A stretch of 64,000 nt of DNA from UBA9676 sp036005525 (GTDB taxonomy: Bacteria > Actinomycetota > Actinomycetes > Streptosporangiales > Streptosporangiaceae), in contig DASYQM010000249.1 in assembly GCA_036005525.1 (NCBI GenBank), positions 33,770 through 97,769 on the forward strand. The letters run 5' to 3'. Position 1 is the stretch's first letter. Each line of letters begins with the position of its first letter. The notes below the pieces were generated by a model. It made no database searches. It was not told where the DNA came from and saw nothing but the letters and a program-made list of their open reading frames with translations. Both the position numbers and the translations under genes were made by a program. Positions 10,248 to 19,782 of this stretch are shown piece after piece.

Positions 10248-11270
10248 TCAGGTGAGGCGCTTGCCTGCCGACATCAGGTCGTCGCACGCCTGGACGACGC
10301 GGGTGGACATGGCGGCCTCGGCCGCCTTGCCGTAGGAGCGCGGGTCGTACGCCTTCTTGTCGCCCACCTCCCCGTCGACCTTGAGCACGCCCTCGTAGTG
10401 CGTGAACATGTGCCCCGCGATCGGCCGGGTAAAGGCGTACTGGGTGTCGGTGTCCACGTTCATCTTGACCACGCCATAAGAGATCGCCTCGCGGATCTCC
10501 GCCAGCGCGGAGCCCGAGCCGCCGTGGAAGACGAGGTCGAAGGGCTTGTCCTTGCCGTACTTCGCGCCGACCGCCTCCTGGATGTCCTTGAGCACGGACG
10601 GGCGCAGGGTCACGTGACCCGGCTTGTAGACGCCGTGCACGTTGCCGAAGGTGGCGGCCAGGATGTAGCGGCCCCGCTCGCCGAGGCCGAGCGCCTCGGC
10701 GGTGGCCACGGCGTCGTCGGTTGTGCTGTACAGCTTCTCGTTGATCTCGCCGACGATGCCGTCCTCCTCGCCGCCGACCACGCCGATCTCCATCTCCATC
10801 ACGGTGCGCGCACGCGCGCACGCGTCGAGCAGCTCGGCCGCGATGCCCAGGTTCTCGGCCAGCGGCACGGCGGAGCCGTCCCACATGTGTGACTGGAACA
10901 ATGGTTCCTCGCCCCGGGCCACCCGTTCGGTGGACAGGGCGACCAGCGGGCGCATGAAGCCGTCCAGCTTGTCCTTGGGGCAGTGATCGGTGTGCAGCGC
11001 GACGTTCATCGGGTACTTCACGGCCACGCTGCGGGCGAAGTGCGCCAGCGCGATCGACCCGGTGACCATGTCCTTGACGGCCGCGCCCGACAGGTACTCG
11101 GCGCCGCCGGTGGAGATCTGGATGATCCCGTCGCTCTCGGCGTCGGCGAACCCGCGCAGCGCGGCGTTCAGCGTCTGGCTCGAGGTCACGTTGATCGCCG
11201 GGTAGGCGAAGCCGTGCTCCTTGGCCCGGTCGAGCATCTGCGCGTAGACCTCTGGCGTCGCGATAGGCAT
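10248..11270 (-). CDS. fba: Fructose-bisphosphate aldolase, class II
   Basis: Zinc-dependent glycolytic and gluconeogenic aldolase cleaving fructose 1,6-bisphosphate into DHAP and glyceraldehyde 3-phosphate. The 340-residue protein shows the metal and active-site segment VALHTDHCPKDKLDGF, then EEDGIVGEINEKLYS, and the phosphate-binding FHGGSGSA and VKMNVDTDTQYAFT. Length and sequence fit the actinobacterial class II form. It is the most upstream gene of the minus-strand run. The 235 bp that separate it from the divergent dedA-like gene should hold both promoters. Confidence 0.97.
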   Translation of the reverse strand: MPIATPEVYAQMLDRAKEHGFAYPAINVTSSQTLNAALRGFADAESDGIIQISTGGAEYLSGAAVKDMVTGSIALAHFARSVAVKYPMNVALHTDHCPKDKLDGFMRPLVALSTERVARGEEPLFQSHMWDGSAVPLAENLGIAAELLDACARARTVMEMEIGVVGGEEDGIVGEINEKLYSTTDDAVATAEALGLGERGRYILAATFGNVHGVYKPGHVTLRPSVLKDIQEAVGAKYGKDKPFDLVFHGGSGSALAEIREAISYGVVKMNVDTDTQYAFTRPIAGHMFTHYEGVLKVDGEVGDKKAYDPRSYGKAAEAAMSTRVVQACDDLMSAGKRLT

Positions 11271-11505
11271 GACGGTCGGCTCCCTGTCTCGTGTCTGACC
11301 TCAGTATCTGTGACGGCTGGGTACTGGCGCGGGTGCCAGGGCTGCACGGAGGCCGGGCCGGTGGCTGCGGCATAGGGGACGGCGTTACCGCAGTGGCAGG
11401 GGGGACGGCAGTGACGGTCTGCCAGCCGGAATGATGGTAAAGACGCGCTTAAGCCCGGCTGCCAGCGGCCGCTGCACCCACGCGCATGCTGTACAACAGT
11501 GACCT

Positions 11506-12279
11506 ATGGAGAGCTTCCTCATCCACTGGGGCTACGCCGCGGTATTCCTGTTCGGGTTCCTTGAGGCAGCCTGCATCCCGATTCCCTCCGAGATCACCTT
11601 CGGGTTCGCTGGCGTGCTCGCCAGCGAGGGGCACCTCAGCATCGTCGGCGTGATCGTGGTGGGAACGGTCGCCGAGCTCATCGGCTCGTTCGTCTCCTAC
11701 GCCGTGGGCCGGGCAGGCGGCCGGCCACTCGTCCACAGGTTCGGCCGGTACCTGCTGATCACCGAGGCGGACCTCGACCGGGCGGAGCGCTTCGTCGCTG
11801 GACGCGGCATCTGGGCAATCCCGCTCGGCCGCGCGCTGCCGGTCGTCCGCACGTTCGTGTCCCTCGTTGCGGGCTTCATCGAGGTGCCCCCGCTCCTGTT
11901 CGGCGTCCTCAGCCTGATCGGCACCGCGGTCTGGGTGACCGTGATCTCCCTGATCGGGTACGGCGTCGGCAGTGCCTGGCAAAGCGTCGCGCACGGGCTC
12001 GCCGTGGCGGGCTACGCGATCGTCGTGGTGGCGGTCATCGCTGTCGCCGCCTTCATCGCCTACCGGGTGCGTGAAATCCGGCACGAGGCGGCGCGCCGAC
12101 AGGTCCCCGGCGGCCGGCATGCGGCTCAGCCCAGCAGCGGGCCGCCCGGCAATCAGCCCAGTGCGTCCAGTGCTGCCATGCCCGGCGATGAGCGCGGGGC
12201 CGGGTCCGGTGCGCCCGGTGCCGGGTCGCCCGGCGATCAGCCCAGCGTTCAGCCCAGCCCCAGGTCACCCACGTCGTAG
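11506..12279 (+). CDS. DedA family membrane protein
   Basis: A 257-residue integral membrane protein. It has the DedA/VTT layout: FGFLEAACIPIPSEITFGFAGVLA in the first third, a GSFVSYAVGRAGG segment, and RALPVVRTFVSLVAGF, which contains the conserved Arg residues of the re-entrant region. Two hydrophobic helices follow. Members act in lipid scrambling or undecaprenyl-phosphate recycling and envelope homeostasis; which applies here cannot be told from sequence. The last 55 residues are Pro/Ser/Gly-rich and probably disordered. The 3' end overlaps convergent pyrE by 31 bp. Confidence 0.9.
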   Translation: MESFLIHWGYAAVFLFGFLEAACIPIPSEITFGFAGVLASEGHLSIVGVIVVGTVAELIGSFVSYAVGRAGGRPLVHRFGRYLLITEADLDRAERFVAGRGIWAIPLGRALPVVRTFVSLVAGFIEVPPLLFGVLSLIGTAVWVTVISLIGYGVGSAWQSVAHGLAVAGYAIVVVAVIAVAAFIAYRVREIRHEAARRQVPGGRHAAQPSSGPPGNQPSASSAAMPGDERGAGSGAPGAGSPGDQPSVQPSPRSPTS

Positions 12280-12785
12280 GCGGCGCGGAAGGGCAGACCG
12301 CGCTGGGTGACCCGGTCCCGGGCGCCCCGTTCCACCAGGACAGCCACGCCCACAACATCCGCGCCCGCCTCCCGCAGCGCGTCCACGGCCGTGAGCACCG
12401 AGGCGCCGGTGGTTGAGGTGTCCTCCACGGCCAGCACCCGTCTTCCGGTGACGTCGGGGCCCTCGATCCGGCGCTGGAGCCCGTGTGCCTTCTCGGCCTT
12501 GCGGACGACAAAGGCGTCCAGGCTCCGGCCCTGGCTGGCGGCCGCGTGCAGCATGGCGGCGGCGACGGGGTCGGCCCCCAGCGTGAGCCCGCCGACGGCG
12601 TCATAGCGGAGGTCGGCGGTGGCCGCCAGCATGACGCGGCCCGCCAGCGGCGCGGCCTGGCCGCTGAGCAGCACCCGCCGCAGATCGATGTACCAGGTCG
12701 CGCGCTGCCCGGACGACAGCACGAAGTCACCGTGCACGACGGCCTTGTCCTTGATCACGCGCAGGAGATCGTCGCGATCGCTCAC
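12249..12785 (-). CDS. pyrE: Orotate phosphoribosyltransferase
   Basis: Converts orotate and PRPP to OMP in pyrimidine synthesis. The 178-residue protein has the N-terminal FVLSSGQRATWYIDLR, the GGLTLGADPVAAAM segment, the flexible-loop region VVRKAEKAHG, and the PRPP-binding VLAVEDTSTTGASVL. It uses a GTG start 15 bp downstream of the epimerase-like gene, suggesting cotranscription. It is slightly short but complete. No other pyr gene is nearby. Confidence 0.95.
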   Translation of the reverse strand: MSDRDDLLRVIKDKAVVHGDFVLSSGQRATWYIDLRRVLLSGQAAPLAGRVMLAATADLRYDAVGGLTLGADPVAAAMLHAAASQGRSLDAFVVRKAEKAHGLQRRIEGPDVTGRRVLAVEDTSTTGASVLTAVDALREAGADVVGVAVLVERGARDRVTQRGLPFRAAYDVGDLGLG

Positions 12786-12800
12786 ATTTGGCGAGCCTAC

Positions 12801-13886
12801 TCAGCGCCCGCCCCGGTGGTTCGCGGGTGCACCCGGCCCTGATGAGCTGGCCGGTGCGCCGGGCGGTAACGCCGCGGCCAGGATCTCCCGCTCGCGGCCG
12901 GGATCGAGGCCGATTCCCGGCATCCGCGTGAATGCCGATACCGGGCGGTCCAGGCTGGCCGCCTCCTGCGTCAGCCAGCGCCAGGTGTCGCTGACGGTGT
13001 CCAAGAGCGGCCGGTAACGGATTCCGGTCCGCAGCGCCCGGTCCCCGGAGACCTGCCAGATGCCGGCGAAGTCGGGGACGTCTGGCGCCCACATCGGAAG
13101 CTCCATCCAGGGCTCCACCCGCGCCTCCAGCAGCACCCGGTCCGCCATCGGCCGCAGTTCCAGGCCGTCGCCGCGCTGTGGGGCGGTGACCTGTACGCAT
13201 GCGCCGAGCAGGTCGCCAAACGTCGTCTCCGCCGGGCCCGGAACGTTCATCACGCCGGGAATGCGCCGCCGGGTGTTGTCGGTCAGCCAGGCCGCGAGGT
13301 CGCGTGCGTCGGTCATCCGCAGTTTGCTGTCCGGTGCCGGGGCCAGCACCGGGCCCCCCCGCGCGATTCTCGTCAGCCACCAGGGAAGCCGGCCCACGTT
13401 CTCATGCGGCCCGATGATCAGGCCCGGCCGGGCGATCAGGTTCCGGCCCGGCATCGCCTCCTGAACCGCCCGTTCGCAGCCGGCTTTGAGCTCTCCGTAG
13501 CCGAGCGTCTCGATGGTGCCCGCCGCGTCGGGAGGGCAGTCGAGTACGGCCGATTCCTCTGTAGCAGGCTCGCGCGGCTGATCACGGTAGACGGACTCGG
13601 TGGAGACGTAGGTGTAGTGGCCCACGTGGCCGGCCAGCAACTCGGCGGAGGCTGCGACGTGCACGGGAGCGATGGTGGACGTGTCGATGACCGCGTCCCA
13701 ATCCCGCGCGGACAGCTGGAGCAGATCCTCGGCGCTGGTGCGGTCTCCGTGCAGCGCCTCGGCACCCGGCCGGGGATGGCCGCTCAGCCCCCGCGAGAAC
13801 GTCGTGACGTCGTAGCCACGGCTGATGGCATCGTCCACGATGGCACGGCCGAGGAAACGAGTGCCCCCGAGAACAAGAAGTCGCAT
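12801..13886 (-). CDS. NAD-dependent epimerase/dehydratase-like protein
   Basis: A 361-residue extended-SDR protein with an N-terminal Rossmann motif MRLLVLGGTRFLGRAIV (GGTRFLG in place of the usual GGTGFLG). HYTYVSTESVYRD and YGELKAGCERAV supply the S/Y/K-type region, although the YxxxK motif appears as YGELK. Such proteins are annotated as NAD-dependent epimerases or reductases, sometimes compared with plant CSP41. The substrate is unknown. It is upstream of pyrE with a 15-bp gap. The C-terminal 25 residues are Pro/Gly-rich. Confidence 0.78.
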   Translation of the reverse strand: MRLLVLGGTRFLGRAIVDDAISRGYDVTTFSRGLSGHPRPGAEALHGDRTSAEDLLQLSARDWDAVIDTSTIAPVHVAASAELLAGHVGHYTYVSTESVYRDQPREPATEESAVLDCPPDAAGTIETLGYGELKAGCERAVQEAMPGRNLIARPGLIIGPHENVGRLPWWLTRIARGGPVLAPAPDSKLRMTDARDLAAWLTDNTRRRIPGVMNVPGPAETTFGDLLGACVQVTAPQRGDGLELRPMADRVLLEARVEPWMELPMWAPDVPDFAGIWQVSGDRALRTGIRYRPLLDTVSDTWRWLTQEAASLDRPVSAFTRMPGIGLDPGREREILAAALPPGAPASSSGPGAPANHRGGR

Positions 13887-14038
13887 ATCTGGCCATCCTG
13901 CCGGGCGGTAAGCCCTGGTGACGATACCTTCCGCCGAGAGCTGACTGCGACCCGGGGTTGCCCGCCATCTGTGCGCAGTCCATCACGGAGCCTGCTGAGC
14001 GCTGGTAACGTCTCGCGTCGACGGAAGGACGGTGTCGC

Positions 14039-16342
14039 GTGGATCGGTGCGCGCTGTTCGTGGACGCTGGCTACCTACTGGCCGATGGTGCGATGGCCGT
14101 CCACGGAACTCGTCACCGGGAGTCAGTTTCCTGGAACTACGCAGGCCTGCTCCAGTTCCTGGGGAGTGCGGCCCGCGAGAGGACGGGGCTGCCCCTGCTG
14201 CGCTGCTACTGGTACGAGGCGACCGTGGAGGGCCGCCGGTCGGCCGAACATGACGCGCTCGCCGACCTTCCCGGCGTGAAGCTGCGGCTGGGCCGGATGA
14301 GGCCGGGCCGGCGCGAGGGGGTGGAGAGCGAGATTCACCGCGATCTGACCACCCTGGCGCGTAACGGAGCCCTGCAGGACGCGCTCGTGGTCAGTGCCGA
14401 AGAGGACCTGGCGCAGGTCATCGCCGACGTCCAGGATCTCGGCCTCCGCGTCACCCTCATTCACATCACGGTGGACGGCAACTGGACCATCTCCCGTGCC
14501 CTCCGGCAGGAATGCGACGACGTCGTCGAGGTCAATGAGGCACACCTGCGGCCCTATGTGGAGCTGGTGGTGGGTGCGGAACCGCTGCGGGACGACGAGC
14601 GGCACGCCGTCGGCGCTCATTCGGGCCGGCCCCTGACCAATGGTCACGGGCACGCTGGCCCCCTCGGTCAGCAGCAGGCCCTGCCCGCCGGGTCGCATCC
14701 CGCGCCGCCGGAGATCTACACCGGGCCCGTTATCGCCGAATACCAGCGGACGGCTCAGCCGGCCATGAACGGCCAGCCCGGCCCTCCACAGCCGGCCAGC
14801 GCATCCGGCCCATCCGCCCCCGCCGGCATGACACCTCCCGGCCCGCAGGCGGGGCAGCCGCAGGCGCAGGTACCCCAGCCCGGGCAGCCGCAGGCCCTGC
14901 AACCGGGGCAGCCGCAGGCGCCGCAACCGGGGCAGCCACCGATGCCTCGGCGCCGGCAGCCCCGGACGACGGCACCGGCCCCAGCCGGGAGTACCCAGCA
15001 GGGGATGGTGGTGATGGAGCCGCCCCCGGGTGTGCCCACGCAGCCGGCGATGCCCGCCGCCCAGCAGCCCATGCCCGCCCAGCCGGAGCCGGTGATTCCC
15101 GCGGCCCAGCAGGCCGCGCCCACCGCCCAGCCCGCGCCGGCACCCGGTCCAGAGGCCGGCAATTCCAGGGCCATGGCGCAGCGGGGCGCGCCGCAGCAGG
15201 CGATGCCGCAGCAAGGCCTGCATGGCCTGCCGCAGCAGGCCGTGTCACAGAGCGTGCCGCAGCAGGGCGTGCCGCCTGCCGCCGCCCCCGGCATGGCCGG
15301 CCAGCCAGGCCCCCAGCCCCCGGCGCCGCTGCCGCAGCGGACGCCGACGTCGGCCGCTGCGCCGAGGACCCAGAATTCCGGCGCCGCACCGGCCGCCGCC
15401 AGCATGCCGCCAGCATCGCAGCCCGGGCCGCAGGGCCCACCGGGACCCATGGGTCAGCACCCGGCATCCGGACAGCCCGGGATGCCGCCGTCCCCGGCCC
15501 AGCACGGCCATCCGGGGACGGCGCCGCACCAGACCGCGCCACACCAGACGGCGCCGCCCGGCGTGTCAGCCGGCCAGCCCGGTTACCCGGCGCCACCGGC
15601 CTACCAGGGCCCTGGGCCGGGTGCCCCGCCCGCCCCGGCCGGGCCGGGCGGGCCTGGTACTCCCGGTAGGCCGGGTGCCGCGGCTGCACCCGGTAACGGC
15701 CCGGGGGAACAGGGCCAGACCGATCCGCTCCAGGCCATTGCCGGCCCGCAGCCCGCCCCGGCGCTGGCCGCGCTGCCGGATCCCGCCATGGGTCAAGCTG
15801 GGCCAGCCGGACCTGCCCTGCCGCCGGGCGGGGGCGTTCCACCCGGGCCCGGCGGGCCTGCCGGTCCTGTTGCGCCATCCCCGCAGGCGCCCGGCGCCCC
15901 GCAGGGCTACCCGGCCCCGGCACGCACCGGGCGGTTCGCGCGCGGGTCACAGGACCAGCGAGCGGCACAGCAGTTCCCTGGGCCGCCGGCCGATCAGCCC
16001 GAGGCCACGGCCGGGGCGGCGTACTCGCCCCAGCAGGGCCCGTACGGCGGGCCGCAGCCTGCCAGCTCGCACCCGCCGGTGGCGCAGCAAACATCGATCT
16101 CCCTGCCCGACGCGGTGCAGGCGGCACATGACGAGGGCTTCACCTTCGGGCAGTCCGTCGCCCATGAGGCGCCCGCGCTCTGGCTGGAGGCCGTGCTCGC
16201 CCGCAAGCCGCGCATGCCCTCAGACCTGGAGGCCAGGCTGCTGCAGGATTCGGCGCTGCCGATCGATTCCCTGCTTCATGACGAGGTGCGCCACGCGCTG
16301 CGGCGGGGCTTCTGGGACGCGCTGGAGAGAGCCCGGAGCTGA
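14039..16342 (+). CDS. NYN (PIN-like RNase) domain protein with very long low-complexity linker
   Basis: A 767-residue protein in three parts. Residues 1 to about 185 form a NYN domain: ALFVDAGYLLADG with the first acidic residue, ESEIHRDLTTLARNG, and ALVVSAEEDLAQVIADVQ with further acidic residues, in keeping with a metal-dependent PIN-like nuclease. Residues of roughly 190-680 are almost entirely Pro, Gln, Ala and Gly with GQPQAP-type near-repeats. The last 80 or so residues form a conserved-looking helical domain (SLPDAVQAAHDEGFTFGQSV onward). The GTG start has a GGAAGG-type ribosome-binding site. RNA or DNA cleavage is inferred from the fold only. Confidence 0.8.
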   Translation: MDRCALFVDAGYLLADGAMAVHGTRHRESVSWNYAGLLQFLGSAARERTGLPLLRCYWYEATVEGRRSAEHDALADLPGVKLRLGRMRPGRREGVESEIHRDLTTLARNGALQDALVVSAEEDLAQVIADVQDLGLRVTLIHITVDGNWTISRALRQECDDVVEVNEAHLRPYVELVVGAEPLRDDERHAVGAHSGRPLTNGHGHAGPLGQQQALPAGSHPAPPEIYTGPVIAEYQRTAQPAMNGQPGPPQPASASGPSAPAGMTPPGPQAGQPQAQVPQPGQPQALQPGQPQAPQPGQPPMPRRRQPRTTAPAPAGSTQQGMVVMEPPPGVPTQPAMPAAQQPMPAQPEPVIPAAQQAAPTAQPAPAPGPEAGNSRAMAQRGAPQQAMPQQGLHGLPQQAVSQSVPQQGVPPAAAPGMAGQPGPQPPAPLPQRTPTSAAAPRTQNSGAAPAAASMPPASQPGPQGPPGPMGQHPASGQPGMPPSPAQHGHPGTAPHQTAPHQTAPPGVSAGQPGYPAPPAYQGPGPGAPPAPAGPGGPGTPGRPGAAAAPGNGPGEQGQTDPLQAIAGPQPAPALAALPDPAMGQAGPAGPALPPGGGVPPGPGGPAGPVAPSPQAPGAPQGYPAPARTGRFARGSQDQRAAQQFPGPPADQPEATAGAAYSPQQGPYGGPQPASSHPPVAQQTSISLPDAVQAAHDEGFTFGQSVAHEAPALWLEAVLARKPRMPSDLEARLLQDSALPIDSLLHDEVRHALRRGFWDALERARS

Positions 16343-16371
16343 GGTCCGGCCGCAGCGGCATCGACGGGCCC

Positions 16372-17181
16372 GTGGCGGGTACCTTGTCTGACGTGGGAGT
16401 GCTGAGCCGCGAGGCATTCGACGCAATCGAATTCGACGCCGCGTGCACCGGCGATCACCGGGCCGCGGCGCAGCAGATGACCTTGCTTGCCGGAACCGGG
16501 ATACAGACGGCGGCGATGCCGCGTGCGGAGGCCTACACGCGGGCCGGGGAACAGTGGCTGCTCGCCGACGAACCTGCGGCGGCCGCCAATGGATTCCGGC
16601 GCGCGCTGGAGGACGGCGGTCCTTCCTTCGTCGATCCGCGGGCGCCACTGGCGCGGGCGCTGTTCATGATGGGCAGGAAGGACGAGGCCGAGGCGCTCAT
16701 CGGCGAGCTCGCCGCCGAGCCGCCGCGCGAGGCGCGGACGTGCGACCTGCTGGCGGAACTGCTGGTGGAACGCTCGGATGCGATCGGCGCGCTGGCCTGG
16801 GCGAGCGCCGGCGTCGAACTATGCCTGGGCCGGTCGCCCGGCCCGGTCGCTTCCGCTGGCGACACGGACGCCAGCGGGCCGGACGAGGGGCCCGCCGGCG
16901 AGCGGGCAGGAGACACCGGGGCCGATATGGTGCCGGAGCTGCCCCCTGGGGACCAGGCCGAGCTGAGACTCCTGCTGAGCCTGAGGTACCGGATCCGCAA
17001 CGATCTCGGGCTTTCCGAGGACGCCTACGACCGGCTGCTCGATGAGCTGCCGTCCAAGCCGGGCACGATCGCCGGCGGCTTACCGGACACGACGACGAGC
17101 GCGTCGGCAGCCGGGTCCAGATCCACCAGGACCGTGTCGCCGTCGGTGATCGCCCCGGACAGCAGGCCCTTGGCCAACTGA
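16372..17181 (+). CDS. TPR-like hypothetical protein
   Basis: A 269-residue protein with alternating helical hairpins resembling tetratricopeptide repeats: AEAYTRAGEQWLLADEPAAAANGFRRALEDGG (about residues 45-80), then RAPLARALFMMGRKDEAEALIGELA. A later RYRIRNDLGLSEDAYDRLLDEL block looks like the natural end of the domain. No enzyme motif is visible. The start is uncertain (GTG 16372, or a GTG about 20 bp further in). It begins 29 bp after the NYN gene and probably shares its transcript. The last 52 codons overlap the convergent clpB 3' end by 157 bp. Confidence 0.6.
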   Translation: MAGTLSDVGVLSREAFDAIEFDAACTGDHRAAAQQMTLLAGTGIQTAAMPRAEAYTRAGEQWLLADEPAAAANGFRRALEDGGPSFVDPRAPLARALFMMGRKDEAEALIGELAAEPPREARTCDLLAELLVERSDAIGALAWASAGVELCLGRSPGPVASAGDTDASGPDEGPAGERAGDTGADMVPELPPGDQAELRLLLSLRYRIRNDLGLSEDAYDRLLDELPSKPGTIAGGLPDTTTSASAAGSRSTRTVSPSVIAPDSRPLAN

Positions 17182-19718
17182 TCGCCGATGGCCGACTGAA
17201 CCAGCCTGCGCAGTGGCCGGGCCCCGTACACCGGGTCGAACCCCGTCACGGCCAGCCACTCGCGGGCCGCCGGCGTGACCGTGAGTGTCAGCCTGCGGTC
17301 GGAGAGCCGCCGCGCCAGCCGGGAAACCTGCAGGTCGACGATCTGGCTTAGCTCCTCCGTCGACAAGGCGTCGAACACGATGATGTCGTCGAGCCGGTTG
17401 AGGAACTCCGGCTTGAAGGTCGTCCGGACCACGTTCATCACGGCATCCCGCTTGGCCTCCTCGTCGAGTGCCGGGTCGGCGATGAAGGCCGAGCCGATGT
17501 TCGAGGTGAGGATCAGGATCGTGTTCCGGAAGTCCACGGTCCGGCCCTGCCCGTCGGTGAGCCGGCCGTCGTCGAGCACCTGCAGCAGGATGTCGAAGAC
17601 CTCCTGGTGGGCCTTCTCCACCTCGTCGAGAAGCACGACGCAGTAGGGCCGCCGCCGGACCGCCTCGGTCAGCTGGCCGCCCTCCTCGTACCCGATGTAC
17701 CCGGGCGGGGCGCCCACCAGCCGGGCGACCGTGTGCCGCTCGCTGTACTCGCTCATGTCGATGCGGACGATGGCCCGCTCGTCGTCGAAGAGGAACTCCG
17801 CGAGCGCCTTGGCAAGCTCGGTCTTGCCGACGCCCGTCGGGCCGAGGAACAAGAAGGAGCCCGACGGCCGGTCCGGGTCGGAGATGCCCGCCCGGGACCT
17901 GCGCACCGCGTCGGACACGGCCGTGACCGCGCGGGACTGCCCGATGAGCCGCTTGCCGAGTTCGGCCTCCATTCGCAGGAGCTTGCCCGTCTCGCCTTCG
18001 AGCAGCCGCCCGGCTGGGATGCCGGTCCAGGATGAGACGACGTCCGCGACGTCGTCCGGGCCGACCTCCTCCTTGACCATCGGCGCGCCGCCCGGCCCCT
18101 CCGGGGTGGCCGCCGCCTGGCCGTCGCCCGCCGGCCCGCCAGTGGATGCCTCCTCAGCGGCCAGGGCGGAGGCCTCGGCGAGTTCGGCTTCGAGCGCCGG
18201 GATCTGCCCGTACATGAGCCGGGAAGCGCTCTCGAAGTCCGCGTCGCGCTGCGCCCGCTCGGCCTGCCCGCGCAGGTCGTCGAGGCGCTGCTTGAGCTCG
18301 CCGACCTTGTTCAGCCCGGCCTTCTCCCGCTCCCAGCGGGCGACCAGCGCGGTGAGCTGCTCCTGGCGGTCGGCCAGGTCGGCACGCAGCCGCTCCAGGC
18401 GCTCCTTGCTCGCCGGGTCCGCCTCCCGCTCGAGCGCCATCTCCTCCATCTTCATCCGGTCCACGGATCGCTGCAGCTCGTCGATCTCGACCGGGCGGGA
18501 ATCGATCTCCATCCGCAGCCGGGACGCGGCCTCGTCGATCAGGTCGATGGCCTTGTCCGGGAGGAACCGGGCGGTGATGTAACGGTCGGACAGGGCCGCG
18601 GCCGCGACCAGCGCGGCGTCGGAAATCTGGACCTTGTGGTGCGCCTCGTAACGGCCCTTGAGGCCGCGCAGGATGGCGATCGTGTCCTCGACCGATGGCT
18701 CGCCCACAAAGACCTGCTGAAACCGCCGCTCCAGCGCGGCGTCCTTCTCTATCCGCTCGCGGTACTCGTCCAGGGTGGTCGCCCCGACCATCCGCAGCTC
18801 GCCGCGGGCCAGCATCGGCTTGAGCATGTTGCCGGCGTCCATGGCGCCCTCGGCCGCCCCGGCACCCACGACCGTGTGCAGCTCGTCGATGAAGGTGATG
18901 ACCTGGCCTTCGCTCTCCTTGATCTCGTTCAGCACCGCCTTGAGGCGCTCCTCGAACTCGCCGCGGTACTTCGAGCCAGCGACCATGGCCCCCAGGTCGA
19001 GCGCGACCAGCCGCTTGCCACGCAGGGACTCGGGCACGTCACCGGCGACGATCCGCTGGGCCAGGCCCTCGACCACCGCCGTCTTGCCGACCCCGGGCTC
19101 GCCGATCAGGACCGGGTTGTTCTTGGTCCGGCGTGACAGCACCTGGATCACCCGCCGGATCTCGGCGTCGCGGCCGATGACCGGATCGAGATCCCCCTCA
19201 CGCGCCCGCTGGGTGAAGTCGACGCCGTACTTCTCCAGTGCCTGGTAGGTGCCTTCCGGGTCCTCCGAGGTGACCCGGGCGTGACCCCGGATCTTCTCGA
19301 ATGCCTCGAGCAGCACGTCCGGCCCGGCCCCGGCCTTGCGCAGCACCTCCGCAGCCTGGCCACCGTCGGAGGCCAGGCCCACCAGGAGATGCTCGGTGGA
19401 CACGTACTCATCGCCCAGTTCCCGTGCTCGCTTGGCAGCGGTCGTGAGCGCCGCCAGCACCGGCCGAGACATGTCCGGCGCGCTCAGCGTGGCGCCTGCC
19501 GCGCTGGGGAGCTTCGCTATCCGGTCGCGGGCATCGGCGAGCACCGCATCGGGGTCGGCGCCGACCGCCCGCAGCAGCGGGGTCGCCGTCCCGCCGCTCT
19601 GCTGGATGAGGGACGTGAGGAGGTGGAGGGCGTCGACGTGCGGGTTGCCCTCCGCCGTGGCGCGCTTGACCGCATCCGACAGCGCCTCCTGGCTCTTGCG
19701 GGTGAACTTGTCGTCCAT
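17025..19718 (-). CDS. clpB: ATP-dependent chaperone ClpB
   Basis: Hsp100 disaggregase that works with DnaK. The 897-residue protein has the N-terminal Clp repeat domain; NBD1 with Walker A GEPGVGKTAVVEG and the FIDELHTVVGAG Walker B region; the M-domain coiled coil (about residues 410-540, with a Gly/Ala-rich patch just after it); and NBD2 with GPTGVGKTELAKAL and VVLLDEVEKAH. A short Ser-rich tail ends the protein. It is the distal gene of the dnaK operon, 64 bp after hspR. I see no HAIR in that gap, so control is expected from upstream of dnaK. Confidence 0.97.
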   Translation of the reverse strand: MDDKFTRKSQEALSDAVKRATAEGNPHVDALHLLTSLIQQSGGTATPLLRAVGADPDAVLADARDRIAKLPSAAGATLSAPDMSRPVLAALTTAAKRARELGDEYVSTEHLLVGLASDGGQAAEVLRKAGAGPDVLLEAFEKIRGHARVTSEDPEGTYQALEKYGVDFTQRAREGDLDPVIGRDAEIRRVIQVLSRRTKNNPVLIGEPGVGKTAVVEGLAQRIVAGDVPESLRGKRLVALDLGAMVAGSKYRGEFEERLKAVLNEIKESEGQVITFIDELHTVVGAGAAEGAMDAGNMLKPMLARGELRMVGATTLDEYRERIEKDAALERRFQQVFVGEPSVEDTIAILRGLKGRYEAHHKVQISDAALVAAAALSDRYITARFLPDKAIDLIDEAASRLRMEIDSRPVEIDELQRSVDRMKMEEMALEREADPASKERLERLRADLADRQEQLTALVARWEREKAGLNKVGELKQRLDDLRGQAERAQRDADFESASRLMYGQIPALEAELAEASALAAEEASTGGPAGDGQAAATPEGPGGAPMVKEEVGPDDVADVVSSWTGIPAGRLLEGETGKLLRMEAELGKRLIGQSRAVTAVSDAVRRSRAGISDPDRPSGSFLFLGPTGVGKTELAKALAEFLFDDERAIVRIDMSEYSERHTVARLVGAPPGYIGYEEGGQLTEAVRRRPYCVVLLDEVEKAHQEVFDILLQVLDDGRLTDGQGRTVDFRNTILILTSNIGSAFIADPALDEEAKRDAVMNVVRTTFKPEFLNRLDDIIVFDALSTEELSQIVDLQVSRLARRLSDRRLTLTVTPAAREWLAVTGFDPVYGARPLRRLVQSAIGDQLAKGLLSGAITDGDTVLVDLDPAADALVVVSGKPPAIVPGLDGSSSSSRS

Positions 19719-19782
19719 CAGGTTGCTTCCTGGTTGTCTATCGTGAATGAGGCGGGTGGATGATCACTGGCAGTCATCCGCT

